DNA from: Gemmatimonas sp.
GTDB lineage: Bacteria; Gemmatimonadota; Gemmatimonadetes; Gemmatimonadales; Gemmatimonadaceae
Direction: 5' to 3'
Length of the DNA stretch: 47,662 nt
NCBI GenBank assembly: GCA_021154325.1
Contig: JAJKIR010000001.1
Location: forward strand, 1 to 47,662
The first letter of the stretch is position 1. Each line of letters opens with the position of its first letter. The notes beneath the pieces are model-generated. The model did no database searches. It worked only from the letters and a program-made list of their open reading frames with translations, and was not told the origin of the DNA. This document shows positions 34,474 to 42,631 of the stretch, piece after piece. A program made the position numbers and the translations under genes.

Positions 34474-35043
34474 CTAGAAACGCGTAGCGAGCGTCCGCTC
34501 GGCGACGGCACGAACGATATCGAGCGTGCTCACGATGCCGACGAGCTCTCCATCGTCGACGACGATGACGCGATGAATCGACTTCTCCTCCATGATCGTC
34601 GCGGCGCGAAGCACGTCGTCGGTGGGTGCGAGGACCACGAGCGGACGTGACATGATCTCGTCAACCGTGTGCTCGTCGAGCAGGTCCGGCTCGGTACCGT
34701 CGGGATGGTCAAGGCGACTGGAGACAGCGTCGCTCGCATTTGACCAGAGTTGATTAAAGTATGACGCGGACGGAATGACGTCAGGCGACATCTCGTCTTC
34801 CGCCGTCGGCCCCATCCAGCTGCCGAGCGCCGGCTCGGCCGCCGCGGCGTCATCGCTTGCGCGCTCCGACGCGGCGAACGCGAGGATGTCGGCTGCGGAT
34901 ACGACACCGACGATCTTCGTGCCACAGACGACGGGCGCGCCGCTGATGTGATGCGACGCGAACAGCTCCGCCGCCTCGCGCAGCGTCATCTCCGCCGCCG
35001 CGGTGACGACGTTCTTCGTCATGATGTTGGCCAGCCGCAGCAT
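34474..35043 (-). CDS. CBS-domain pair protein
   Basis: A 189-residue protein from ATG 35043-35041, preceded by GAGGTGGGG. Two CBS motifs: residues about 6-60 (IMTKNVVTAAAEMTLREAAE, HHISGAPVVCGTKIVGVVSA) and about 125-185 (DEIMSRPLVVLAPTDDVLRA, SIHRVIVVDDGELVGIVSTL DIVRAV). Such pairs bind adenine nucleotides and act as energy or redox sensors. The linker between them (EPALGSWMGPTAEDEMSPDV) is acidic and longer than usual. It stands alone, with a 332-bp gap upstream. Confidence 0.9.
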   Translation of the reverse strand: MLRLANIMTKNVVTAAAEMTLREAAELFASHHISGAPVVCGTKIVGVVSAADILAFAASERASDDAAAAEPALGSWMGPTAEDEMSPDVIPSASYFNQLWSNASDAVSSRLDHPDGTEPDLLDEHTVDEIMSRPLVVLAPTDDVLRAATIMEEKSIHRVIVVDDGELVGIVSTLDIVRAVAERTLATRF

Positions 35044-35375
35044 ACCCCACCTCGCTTTAGTAATTGCTATAGTCCGCCGCCAGTCGACTGCGCGCGGAGT
35101 CTGAGGTCGAAGCTGAGGCACCGTCAACGCGCATGGTGTCGGGGGACCGACTCGATTCGAGTGCGGCAACACCCGACGCGCCGGCGAGTGTCGGGGATTC
35201 CCTCACGTGGGCTCCGTGAATTCGGGAAAAAGAACGGGCCTTCTCCTCACCTGCGTTCCGCGAAGTGCCCGACATTCGGCGCAATGGGACGATCGTAAAC
35301 TCTACGCCACAACGAGCGAGCCGGGAGCGCGCCGGACAATCCGGCCGCCCCACTCGAGTGAGAGGAGAAGCCCAG
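35044..35375. other. Intergenic region between divergent CBS and YceI genes
   Basis: A 332-bp gap that must hold both promoters. On the YceI side AGAGGAG is the SD. An A-rich run GGGAAAAAGAACGGG lies near 35223-35237. I see no ORF with a credible start, no tRNA and no convincing -35/-10 pair, and no long inverted repeat. Confidence 0.6.
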
Positions 35376-36005
35376 ATGACCAAACGCTACTTAACGAGCC
35401 TCGCGCTGACCGCGCTGTTCACGATCGCCGGCTCAGCCAGTGCTCAATCGGTTCGCCTCGCCGTCGCTCCGGACAGCAAGCTCTGGATCGAAGGCGGCTC
35501 CAACCTCCACGGCTGGAGCTGCAAGGCGAGCTCGATCGACGCGATGATCGACGTAGACGAGGCGGGCCTGAAGTCCATGTCCCCGACGCTGCTGAAGAAG
35601 GTCCAGGTCACGGTGCCCGTGCGCAATCTCAAGTGCGGCCACGGCGGCATGGATGGAAATCTGTACAAGGCGCTCAGGGCCGACGACGTCCCCGACATCA
35701 GCTACATCCTGGGCACGTTCGACGTCGTTCCCGGCGCAAGCGACTCCTTCACCGTGAAATCAGTTGGCACGCTGAAGATCGCGGGCACCGAGAAGACGGT
35801 GAACATGGACATCACCGCGTCGAAGCTGCCAGACGGGAGCATCCGCGCCGAGGGTGAGCTGCCTCTCCTGATCACCGACTTCGGCGTAAAGCCGCCGACC
35901 GCGATGTTCGGAACGCTGCGCACCGACAACAAGGTCACCGTCAAGTTCTCGCTCCTCGTTGGTCCACAAACTCTCACCGCCGCTTCCGCTGGCGACCGAC
36001 GCTAA
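35376..36005 (+). CDS. YceI-family periplasmic protein
   Basis: A 209-residue protein from ATG 35376, with AGAGGAG upstream and a signal peptide (MTKRYLTSLALTALFTIAGS ASA). The YceI lipocalin-like barrel is evident: LWIEGGSNLHGWSCKASSID, VQVTVPVRNLKCGHGGMDGN, LYKALRADDVPDISYILGTF, TLKIAGTEKTVNMDITASKL, and LLITDFGVKPPTAMFGTLRT. Family members bind polyisoprenoid-like lipids in the periplasm. Two Cys residues in the barrel may form a disulfide. It lies 24 bp upstream of a beta-barrel protein gene, suggesting an operon that handles a hydrophobic ligand at the envelope. Confidence 0.9.
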   Translation: MTKRYLTSLALTALFTIAGSASAQSVRLAVAPDSKLWIEGGSNLHGWSCKASSIDAMIDVDEAGLKSMSPTLLKKVQVTVPVRNLKCGHGGMDGNLYKALRADDVPDISYILGTFDVVPGASDSFTVKSVGTLKIAGTEKTVNMDITASKLPDGSIRAEGELPLLITDFGVKPPTAMFGTLRTDNKVTVKFSLLVGPQTLTAASAGDRR

Positions 36006-36029
36006 CTCGAGTCGAGGTACGGAGGATTT

Positions 36030-37421
36030 ATGAAGAACACAACCAAGCTGTTGCTCTCGGCCGCGGCGATCCCATTCTTTGCCGCAACGCTGCTCGCGCA
36101 GCAGACAACGCAGGCCGTCGATTCCGGCACGAAGACGGAAACGGCGAAGCCCAAGTCCGATTCCACCGCCGCGAAGGCGAACAAGATCAGCACCCTTCCG
36201 GCAATCGAGTTCCAGCACCTTCGCCCCGCCGATCAGCGCGGGATGAACGTCTTCGAGACGCCGAAGTACGACACCGTGGCGTACACCGGCTTCAAGCTCG
36301 GCTGGGGCGCAGCGTTCACCCAGCAGTTCCAGGGCCTGCGCCACAGCAATACCGCGGCGGTGAAGCCTGACGCGGCGGGCGTCAATCAGAACCAGTTGAT
36401 CGCGATTGGCAACGGCTTCAACAACGCCGTCGCGAACCTGTATCTCAATGCGCAGGTGGCAAAGGGCATCCGGCTCGCGATGACCAGCTACGCCTCGGCG
36501 CGGCACCACCAAGAGTCGTGGATCAAGGACGGCTACGCGCTCATCGACGAGTCGCCGATCGACCATCCGCTGCTCAACGGCATCATGAAGTACACGACGC
36601 TCCGCGTCGGTCACTTCGAGATCAACTACGGCGACGAGCACTTCCGCCGCACCGACAACGGCCAGGCGATGTACAACCCGTTCGTCGGGAACCTCATCCT
36701 CGACGCGTTCACGACCGAGATTGGCGGTGAGCTATATCTCCGCAATGGCCCGTGGATGGTGATGGGTGGCGTCACGGGCGGCGAAGTGCACGGGCAGGTC
36801 ACCGCGCCGGCCAAGCGCAGCGAGAGCTACCTCGGCAAGATCGGCTTCGACGAGAGCTTCGCGCCGAGCCTTCGCTTCCGCCTCACGGGGTCGATGTACG
36901 CGAACGGCCAATCGGCGAGCAACACACTCTTCACCGGTGACCGCGCTGGCTCGCGCTACTACGACGTGCTCGAGAACACCGCGTCGTCCGAGACGGCCAA
37001 CGCCTGGTCGGGCGCCATTCGCCCCGGCTTCGGCAACAACGTGCACTCCTACGTCGTGAACCCCTTCATCAAGGTCGGTGGCCTCGAGCTCTTCGGTAAC
37101 ATCGAGACGGCCTCGGGCAAGGGCGGCACTGAGCTCAAGAACCGCACGATCCGCCAGAACTCGTACGAAGGTGTCTACCGCTTCGCGAAGGATCAGCTCT
37201 ACCTCGGCACGCGCTACAACACCGTGAAGGGTGAGCTGGCAGGCATCGCAAACGACATCACCGTCAACCGCTGGCAGTACAGCGCTGGCTGGTTCGTGAC
37301 CCCGCTGCTCCTCACGAAGGTGGAGTGGGTGAACCAGAAGTACCTCGACTTCCCGACCACCGACATCCGCAACGGCGGTCAGTTCAAGGGCTTCATGGTC
37401 GAGGGCACGCTGGCCTTCTGA
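36030..37421 (+). CDS. Putative outer-membrane beta-barrel protein
   Basis: A 463-residue protein with GGAGGATTT before ATG and a signal peptide (MKNTTKLLLSAAAIPFFAAT LLAQ). After a Lys/Thr-rich linker the sequence alternates aromatic and polar residues in strand-like pieces with turns (YTGFKLGWGAAFTQQFQGLR, KYTTLRVGHFEINYGDEHFR, LDAFTTEIGGELYLRNGPWM) and ends in Phe (KGFMVEGTLAF), the usual outer-membrane barrel C-terminus. No TonB box or plug is visible, so it is porin-like. Partner: the YceI protein just upstream. A strong hairpin follows the stop. Confidence 0.72.
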   Translation: MKNTTKLLLSAAAIPFFAATLLAQQTTQAVDSGTKTETAKPKSDSTAAKANKISTLPAIEFQHLRPADQRGMNVFETPKYDTVAYTGFKLGWGAAFTQQFQGLRHSNTAAVKPDAAGVNQNQLIAIGNGFNNAVANLYLNAQVAKGIRLAMTSYASARHHQESWIKDGYALIDESPIDHPLLNGIMKYTTLRVGHFEINYGDEHFRRTDNGQAMYNPFVGNLILDAFTTEIGGELYLRNGPWMVMGGVTGGEVHGQVTAPAKRSESYLGKIGFDESFAPSLRFRLTGSMYANGQSASNTLFTGDRAGSRYYDVLENTASSETANAWSGAIRPGFGNNVHSYVVNPFIKVGGLELFGNIETASGKGGTELKNRTIRQNSYEGVYRFAKDQLYLGTRYNTVKGELAGIANDITVNRWQYSAGWFVTPLLLTKVEWVNQKYLDFPTTDIRNGGQFKGFMVEGTLAF

Positions 37422-37448
37422 TGAACGCTTTCCGAAGGACAGCACGAG

Positions 37449-37474
37449 GGCGCGCGGCCAGAGGGCCGCGCGCC
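37449..37474 (+). terminator. Terminator hairpin after the YceI/beta-barrel operon
   Basis: Perfect 11-bp GC-only arms GGCGCGCGGCC (37449-37459) and GGCCGCGCGCC (37464-37474) with loop AGAG, 27 bp after the barrel stop codon. The following bases (ATCTTCGTTC) are only moderately T-rich. Confidence 0.7.
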
Positions 37475-37521
37475 ATCTTCGTTCGAGTCGCTTCATCGTT
37501 AGGGAGAAGCAGGAGGACGAT

Positions 37522-38790
37522 ATGCAAACCCTGATTCAAGCCGGCGTCACGGTCGAAGGCGCAACCCGCACCGATCCGATCGTCGTCGCCACCGACGGCC
37601 TGCCGCAGTCACGAGGTGCGCTCGCGATGGCACGAGCGCTGGCAGGCACGCTCCACGGCACGATCAACGTCGTCGCCGTCCATCAGTCGATCGGAATGAC
37701 AGCGCCGGATGGCCAACTGCTCCTCGACCCGAATGTGGCGGCGAGCCTGCGTGCCGATCTCACTCGCCGCGTGCGCGAGCAGTGTACGGGCGGAGGCGAT
37801 GACGGCGCGCTCGTCGAACAAAGTGAAGTGTTGAATGGCGAGCCGGCACGCGTCATCAGCGACGTCGCCGCGAAGCGCCACGCACAGCTGATCATCGTCG
37901 GTATGGGTCGCCACGAGCTCGTCGATCGGATCTTCGGTGACGAGACCGCGCTCAAGGTCGCACGCACGAGCCACGTCCCGGTGCTCGCCGTTCCCGACGG
38001 CGATTTCAGCGTGCCGCGTCACGCGGTCGTGGCGATCGACTTCAGTGAGGGAAGCGTGCGCGCGGCACGAGCCGCGCTGCGGCTTCTCACCGCTGACGGC
38101 GTGCTCGAGCTGGTGCATGTTGTGCCGCGCGACCGGCTCTTCGACGCCTGGGTTGCGCAGGAAGAGTATGTGCGCTTCGTGCGTCACTCCCTTACGCGTT
38201 TCCGTGCTCGGCTCGCGATCCCGCCGAACGTTCGGGTCGACGACGTCATCCTGAACGGGGATCCCGCACGGGAGCTGCTCGCGTATGCGACTCGTGTCGG
38301 CGCCGATCTGATCGCGGCCGGGAGCCACGGTCACGGCTTCGTCACGCGTCTCGTAATTGGCAGCGTGACGACGAAGCTCCTCCGCATGGCGTCGTGTCCC
38401 GTACTCGTGATCCCGCCGAACGGACAGGACGACGATCGACGCGGCGCTGCTACGAGCGCGACGCTGACGCTCCAATCGTCGCGCTGGGCCGAGGTGCTCG
38501 ACGACTTCACGCGACGGAATGGTGGTCGTCGCACGCGTCTCGAGGTGGACGATCCCGAGCTCGGCGCGCAGATGCAGGAGGGAGAGTATCCGCTGCTCGG
38601 CGTGACCTTCGACCCCGTGGATCAGCACATCGAGATCATGCTCGGCCAGCTCGGCGCGGGCGAGCCCCACCTCTCGCGCAGCATCGCGAGCGTCGATTCG
38701 CTTGACGTTCTTACCGATCGTGACGACCAGGACATCGCGCTTCGCCTCCGCCACGGCGAGGGCCAGACAATCCTCACACTCATTCGATGA
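37522..38790 (+). CDS. Tandem universal stress protein with C-terminal DUF5335 domain
   Basis: A 422-residue fusion with AGGAGGA upstream of ATG. Two UspA domains: residues about 13-155 (IVVATDGLPQSRGALAMARA ... IVGMGRHELVDRIFGDET, a degenerate ATP loop) and about 165-295 (VVAIDFSEGSVRAARAALRL ... GSHGHGFVTRLVIGSVT, the canonical GxxG-x9-GS nucleotide loop). Residues about 315-420 match the small DUF5335 domain (WAEVLDDFTRRNGGRRTRLE, GVTFDPVDQHIEIMLG). Tandem UspA proteins are common in stress responses; the DUF5335 fusion is not one I know as standard. DUF5335 is usually a stand-alone protein in similar bacteria. Confidence 0.82.
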   Translation: MQTLIQAGVTVEGATRTDPIVVATDGLPQSRGALAMARALAGTLHGTINVVAVHQSIGMTAPDGQLLLDPNVAASLRADLTRRVREQCTGGGDDGALVEQSEVLNGEPARVISDVAAKRHAQLIIVGMGRHELVDRIFGDETALKVARTSHVPVLAVPDGDFSVPRHAVVAIDFSEGSVRAARAALRLLTADGVLELVHVVPRDRLFDAWVAQEEYVRFVRHSLTRFRARLAIPPNVRVDDVILNGDPARELLAYATRVGADLIAAGSHGHGFVTRLVIGSVTTKLLRMASCPVLVIPPNGQDDDRRGAATSATLTLQSSRWAEVLDDFTRRNGGRRTRLEVDDPELGAQMQEGEYPLLGVTFDPVDQHIEIMLGQLGAGEPHLSRSIASVDSLDVLTDRDDQDIALRLRHGEGQTILTLIR

Positions 38791-38824
38791 TGTGATCGAC
38801 ACGGCACTCAGCCGGGAGATGACA

Positions 38825-39820
38825 ATGCGCCGACTACTTGGGAGCCTTCTCGTGCTCCATGGATTTGCCCACGCCGCCGCCGGAATCTGGGCGACGCCCG
38901 TAGGACCGACCTGGTTCGTGACGCTGCTCTGGTGGCTCGCCATGGTCGGATTCGTTGCCGCGGGAGCGGGACTCATTGGCGTGCCCAAGCTCGATGAGCT
39001 CTGGCTGCCTATCGCGACAACGGCGGCCGCCGCGTCGATTCTACTCATCGCGCGATATCCCACGCCGGTGACGCTCGTTGGGAGCGCGATCGACGGCGCC
39101 GTGCTGATTGGAGCTATTCCGATGGTTCGCGAGATCGTGCTGCGCGACATCGGCATTCCCCTCCATCCGCCGCGACGTCACCTGGCACGACTGGGAACCA
39201 CGATCGCCGTGTTCGCGCTCTGCTATGCCTCGGGACTCCTGCTTCTGAGACCTTGGCACATGCGCTGGGGCGTGAGCCGCGCCGAGCTGGCGATGCAGCT
39301 GCCGGGAGACGAGCTGGTTTCTGCGAGCGGCTACCGTATCGACCACGGCATAACGATTCACGCGCCGGCGGATTCCGTGTGGCCCTGGCTCGCGCAGATC
39401 GGACAGGATCGCGGTGGGTTTTACAGCTATTCGTGGCTCGAGCGTCTCGTCGGCGATCCCGTGCATAACGCGGATCGCATCGTGCCCGAGTGGCAGTCGA
39501 TACGCGCTGGGGACCTCGTGCGCGCTGCGCCACCGGACTACTTCGGTGGTGTGTTCGGTCGGGACCTCGGCTGGCGAGTTCGAGAGATCGTGCCCCGCCG
39601 CGCTCTCGTACTCGATGGATGGGGCGCGTTCGTAGTCGTACCGGTCGATGACTCGACGTCGCGTCTGCTCGTGCGCACGCGGGGCGAAGGAAAGCTCACG
39701 CTCGCGTCAGTGCCGCTGTCGGCGTTCAGCCTGCTCGTCTTCGAGCCGGCGCACTTCATCATGGAGCGGGGGATGCTCCGCGGCATCAAGCATCGGGTCG
39801 AAGCCAGGCATTCCCCGTAG
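38825..39820 (+). CDS. Membrane protein with C-terminal SRPBCC-type domain
   Basis: A 331-residue protein. ATG 38825 has GGGAG 6 bases upstream and starts the hydrophobic part (MRRLLGSLLVLHGFAHAAAG); longer in-phase frames overlap the upstream gene. Five or so transmembrane helices occupy residues 1-145. Residues about 165-320 are a SRPBCC/START-like ligand fold (HGITIHAPADSVWPWLAQIG, QDRGGFYSYSWLERLVG, DLGWRVREIVPRRALVLDGW, TRLLVRTRGEGK-like text). Role unknown; lipid or hydrophobic ligand handling is the family theme. It ends in TAG and is followed by a structured intergenic stretch. Confidence 0.75.
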   Translation: MRRLLGSLLVLHGFAHAAAGIWATPVGPTWFVTLLWWLAMVGFVAAGAGLIGVPKLDELWLPIATTAAAASILLIARYPTPVTLVGSAIDGAVLIGAIPMVREIVLRDIGIPLHPPRRHLARLGTTIAVFALCYASGLLLLRPWHMRWGVSRAELAMQLPGDELVSASGYRIDHGITIHAPADSVWPWLAQIGQDRGGFYSYSWLERLVGDPVHNADRIVPEWQSIRAGDLVRAAPPDYFGGVFGRDLGWRVREIVPRRALVLDGWGAFVVVPVDDSTSRLLVRTRGEGKLTLASVPLSAFSLLVFEPAHFIMERGMLRGIKHRVEARHSP

Positions 39821-39861
39821 CGCTCGAGGCGCACCCCTACAGCAAATCCTCCATTCCCCGA

Positions 39862-39914
39862 CGGCAGCCTGTCACCGCCAAGCGTCATCTTGCTGAAAGA
39901 CGCACAGGCTGCCG
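39862..39914. terminator. Long interrupted hairpin between SRPBCC and hydrolase genes
   Basis: CGGCAGCCTGT (39862-39872) pairs with ACAGGCTGCCG (39904-39914); an inner GCGTC/GACGC pair (39882-39886/39899-39903) stacks directly on the right arm, leaving a 9-base bulge on the left. It sits 42 bp after one stop and 41 bp before the next start on the plus strand. A terminator or leader RNA structure is likely; no T-run. Confidence 0.5.
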
Positions 39915-39954
39915 GTTCGAGCCGATTGACGCCGATTTCGAAATGAGAGGGCGT

Positions 39955-40674
39955 ATGACCAGGATCACCTCACTTCCCGACCTGACCACTACGATGGCGG
40001 TCCAGATTCCCGCCGGCTCCGCATACCTGCGCGCGCGGCTCATGCTCGGCCCGGCCGCCCGCGGCCTCGTCATCATCGCGAACGGGGATGGCGATCATCT
40101 CTACGATGAGACGAATGCGTACGTGTCGCGGCACCTCTGCGCCGCCGGCTTCGCGACGCTCGTCGTCGATCTGCTCACACCTGACGAGGCGGTGGAGGAC
40201 GCCGAGACGTCCGCGCTGCGCTTCCATCAGAGCCTGCTCGCTTCCCGGCTCATGAAGGTGACGCAGTGGGTGCGTGCGGGCGTCGTCTTCAGCGGTCTCG
40301 AGGTGGGGCTCTTCGCCAGCGGGCTCTGTGCGGGCGCGGCACTCGCGACGGCATCCGTGACATCGTCTGTGCGCGCGGTCGTGTGCCGTGGCGCGCGGGT
40401 TGACGTCGTCGTACCGCAGCTGCACCGCGTCCGAGCGGAGGTGCTCCTCCTCGTCGGCGAGCGCGACACCGCGCATCTGAGCGCGAGTCGCGGCGCGTAC
40501 TGGCTGCTGCCGGAAAGCGCGCAGCTCGAAGTCCTCCCGAACGCGGGGCACCTGCTCGATGAGCCCGAGGCGCTCGAGGAGGTCGCGCACCAGGCCGAGC
40601 GCTGGTTCAGCCGCACGCTCGAGGCGCACGTGCCGATGTTCCCGGGGAAACGCGCCTTCGCCGGCGCTATGTAA
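39955..40674 (+). CDS. Alpha/beta hydrolase, dienelactone-hydrolase-like, with Cys nucleophile
   Basis: A 239-residue protein from ATG 39955, with GAGAGGG 3-9 bases upstream. The fold reads ARGLVIIANGDGDHLYDETN, FATLVVDLLTPDEAVED, then the nucleophile elbow GLCAGAAL with Cys125 in place of Ser, the acid in VGERDTAHL (Asp171) and the base in NAGHLLDEPEALEEVA (His199). Dienelactone hydrolases also use Cys, but this sequence is closer to the stand-alone relatives of the phosphoribosyltransferase-fused hydrolases, which in my knowledge have Ser (GAST). Activity is therefore uncertain. A hairpin terminator follows. Confidence 0.8.
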   Translation: MTRITSLPDLTTTMAVQIPAGSAYLRARLMLGPAARGLVIIANGDGDHLYDETNAYVSRHLCAAGFATLVVDLLTPDEAVEDAETSALRFHQSLLASRLMKVTQWVRAGVVFSGLEVGLFASGLCAGAALATASVTSSVRAVVCRGARVDVVVPQLHRVRAEVLLLVGERDTAHLSASRGAYWLLPESAQLEVLPNAGHLLDEPEALEEVAHQAERWFSRTLEAHVPMFPGKRAFAGAM

Positions 40675-40694
40675 GCGCCGCCGCGCCGGTCACT

Positions 40695-40729
40695 GGCGAG
40701 TGGATGTGTTGGTCTCACGTCCACTCGCC
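40695..40729 (+). terminator. Hairpin terminator after the alpha/beta hydrolase gene
   Basis: Perfect 10-bp arms GGCGAGTGGA (40695-40704) and TCCACTCGCC (40720-40729), with extra inner pairs, 20 bp after the stop and followed by TTGTCAGGTATTT. It separates the hydrolase from the signalling cluster downstream. Confidence 0.65.
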
Positions 40730-40826
40730 TTGTCAGGTATTTCCCTACATAGATTCAGGAAGCTCCCGAGGGATTCGACCCGCGGTAGGGACCATTCTTC
40801 CTGGACCTGAAAAGTGGGAGCATTCC

Positions 40827-41939
40827 GTGTCAGCCATTCCGGGCATCAAATTGTCGAGGGCACCTGCCCGGACGGCGCGTACACGCCCCATGGGACGTGT
40901 GGCTGACGCACTGCCAATGCATGCGACGGCATTGCGCGTCCCTCTGATGATCAAGCTGCTCGGCGCGAACTTGCTCGCGCTGGCGTTCCTCGGGGCGATC
41001 CTCCTTGCTCGACCCTTCGCAGCGCCGTCGCCTGGCGTCGTGGCGCTGGCGGTAATCGGCGGGATGACCGTCTTCGGCGCACTGGCCGCGGTGGCCCTGC
41101 TCCCACTCCGCAGCATCGAAGCGGTGGCCTCGCGAGTGTGGCGTGGCGATTTCGGCGCGCGAGTCGGCGCCTCCCCGGTCGCCGACCGGGACATGAAGCG
41201 CATCGGCACGACGTTTAATCTGCTGCTCGATGGCCTGGTCACCGATCGGAGCCGCGTTCAGGAACTGGCGACCGCGGTCATCGATGCGGGCGATCGCGAG
41301 CGCGCCTCGCTCGCCCGCGAGCTGCACGATTCGACCGCGCAGCAGCTGGCCGCGCTCGTTCTCCAGCTGAGCGCCGCGGCGCGTGATTCGACTGATCCCG
41401 CGCTGTCGCAGCGGCTCGAGATGATTCGCGAGCAGGCCAAGGCGACGCTCGAAGAGGTGCGGCTCCTGTCGCATACCGTGCATCCGCGTGTCCTCGACGA
41501 TCTCGGGCTCGCCGCCGCCCTGAAGAAGCTCGGCCGCGAAGTGGGCGAGGCGAGCCAGCTCGAGGTCGAAGTCGTCGCGACCGACGATCGCAACGTGCCG
41601 CCCACGTCGGCGGCGGTGCTCTATCGCGTGGCGCAGGCCGCGGTGCACAACGTCGTGAAGCACGCCCGCGCTCGACGCGTGGAGCTGCGCCTAACGGCGA
41701 ACAGCAGCGAGGGTGATCGCCAGGCGGTGCTCGAGGTCATCGATGACGGTGGGGGCTTCGACGTCGCCGATGCCGAGCGACGACGTCCCGGGATGGGGCT
41801 GTTCACGATGCGGGAGCGCGTCGCCCTGGCGGGCGGAAGGTTCGACATCGAGAGCTCGCCCGGCAAGGGCACGCGCATCATCGCCTCGGTGCCGGCGTCG
41901 CAATCGCTCGAGACTTTCAAGAGAGGAATTGAGAAATGA
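40827..41939 (+). CDS. Sensor histidine kinase, NarL-type partner (HisKA_3)
   Basis: A 370-residue kinase from GTG 40827, with GTGGGAG 6 bases upstream. Two transmembrane helices near the N-terminus (LLGANLLALAFLGAILLARP and VVALAVIGGMTVFGALAAVA) enclose almost no periplasmic domain, so it senses within or at the membrane. HAMP follows (LRSIEAVASRVWRGDFGARV), then the HisKA_3 phospho-acceptor in ASLARELHDSTAQQLAALV, and the HATPase domain (NVVKHARARRVEL, IDDGGGFD, GMGLFTMRERVALAGG). Its stop overlaps the response-regulator start (ATGA), making an obvious cognate pair. Confidence 0.92.
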   Translation: MSAIPGIKLSRAPARTARTRPMGRVADALPMHATALRVPLMIKLLGANLLALAFLGAILLARPFAAPSPGVVALAVIGGMTVFGALAAVALLPLRSIEAVASRVWRGDFGARVGASPVADRDMKRIGTTFNLLLDGLVTDRSRVQELATAVIDAGDRERASLARELHDSTAQQLAALVLQLSAAARDSTDPALSQRLEMIREQAKATLEEVRLLSHTVHPRVLDDLGLAAALKKLGREVGEASQLEVEVVATDDRNVPPTSAAVLYRVAQAAVHNVVKHARARRVELRLTANSSEGDRQAVLEVIDDGGGFDVADAERRRPGMGLFTMRERVALAGGRFDIESSPGKGTRIIASVPASQSLETFKRGIEK

Positions 41940-42598
41940 GTGATGGCTCGATTCGCGTCGTGCTCGCCGACGATCACACGGTCGTACGGGCTGGCCTCAA
42001 GGCCGTGCTCGGCGCCGCCCGCGACATCCACGTCATCGGCGAGGCGCAGAACGGACGCGAGGCCGTCGCCATGGCCGAGCGTCTCGACCCCGACGTTGTC
42101 GTGATGGACCTAACGATGCCGGAGCTCGACGGCACCGCCGCGACGAAGGAGATCGTGCAGAAGGGCCTTCGCAGCCGCGTCCTCGTGCTGACGATGCATC
42201 TCGAAGACGACTATCTCGTCCCGCTGATGGAAGCGGGCGCCGCTGGCTACCTCGTGAAAAGCGTCGCCGACCGCGAGCTGGTGGACGCCGTCCGCGCGGT
42301 GGCGCGCGGCGACATGTATGTGCGTCCGACCGCGGCGCGCGTCCTCGCGCAGAACCTCTCGAAGCGCGCCGCGGCGCAGACCGAGCACGACCGATTCGAG
42401 CAGCTGACGCAGCGCGAGCAGAATGTGCTCCGCCTCGTAGCGCAGGGCTATTCCGCGCCGGAAATTGGTGAGCAACTCTTCATCAGTCCGAAGACGGTGG
42501 ACACGTACAAGCAGCGCATCCAGGAGAAGCTCGGGATTGCCCACCGTGCGGACTACGTGCAGTTTGCGTTGAAGTTGGGCCTGCTCGCCAAGTCGTGA
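41936..42598 (+). CDS. NarL/FixJ-type response regulator
   Basis: A 220-residue DNA-binding regulator. Receiver: acidic pair Asp12/Asp13 (LADDHTVVRAG), phospho-acceptor Asp58 (VVVMDLTMPELDG), conserved Thr in VLVLTMH and Lys in GYLVKSV. C-terminal LuxR/GerE helix-turn-helix from about residue 155 (LTQREQNVLRLVAQGYSAPE, IGEQLFISPKTVDTYKQRIQ). Phosphorylation by the overlapping HisKA_3 kinase is expected. The targets are unknown; the downstream kinases lie 33 bp further on and may be in the same unit. Confidence 0.95.
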   Translation: MSDGSIRVVLADDHTVVRAGLKAVLGAARDIHVIGEAQNGREAVAMAERLDPDVVVMDLTMPELDGTAATKEIVQKGLRSRVLVLTMHLEDDYLVPLMEAGAAGYLVKSVADRELVDAVRAVARGDMYVRPTAARVLAQNLSKRAAAQTEHDRFEQLTQREQNVLRLVAQGYSAPEIGEQLFISPKTVDTYKQRIQEKLGIAHRADYVQFALKLGLLAKS

Positions 42599-42631
42599 CC
42601 CGCGGCGGGCGGCCCGCGCCTGCCGCCTGCT

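Noticed and set aside
37609..39156. Minus-strand frame of 515 codons opposite the Usp and SRPBCC genes
   Set aside because: It spans two well-supported plus-strand genes and the gap between them; it has low-complexity composition and no SD or signal.
39905..39930. tRNA-like text GGTTCGAGCC
   Set aside because: No acceptor or anticodon stems around it; the bases belong to a plain inverted repeat between two genes.
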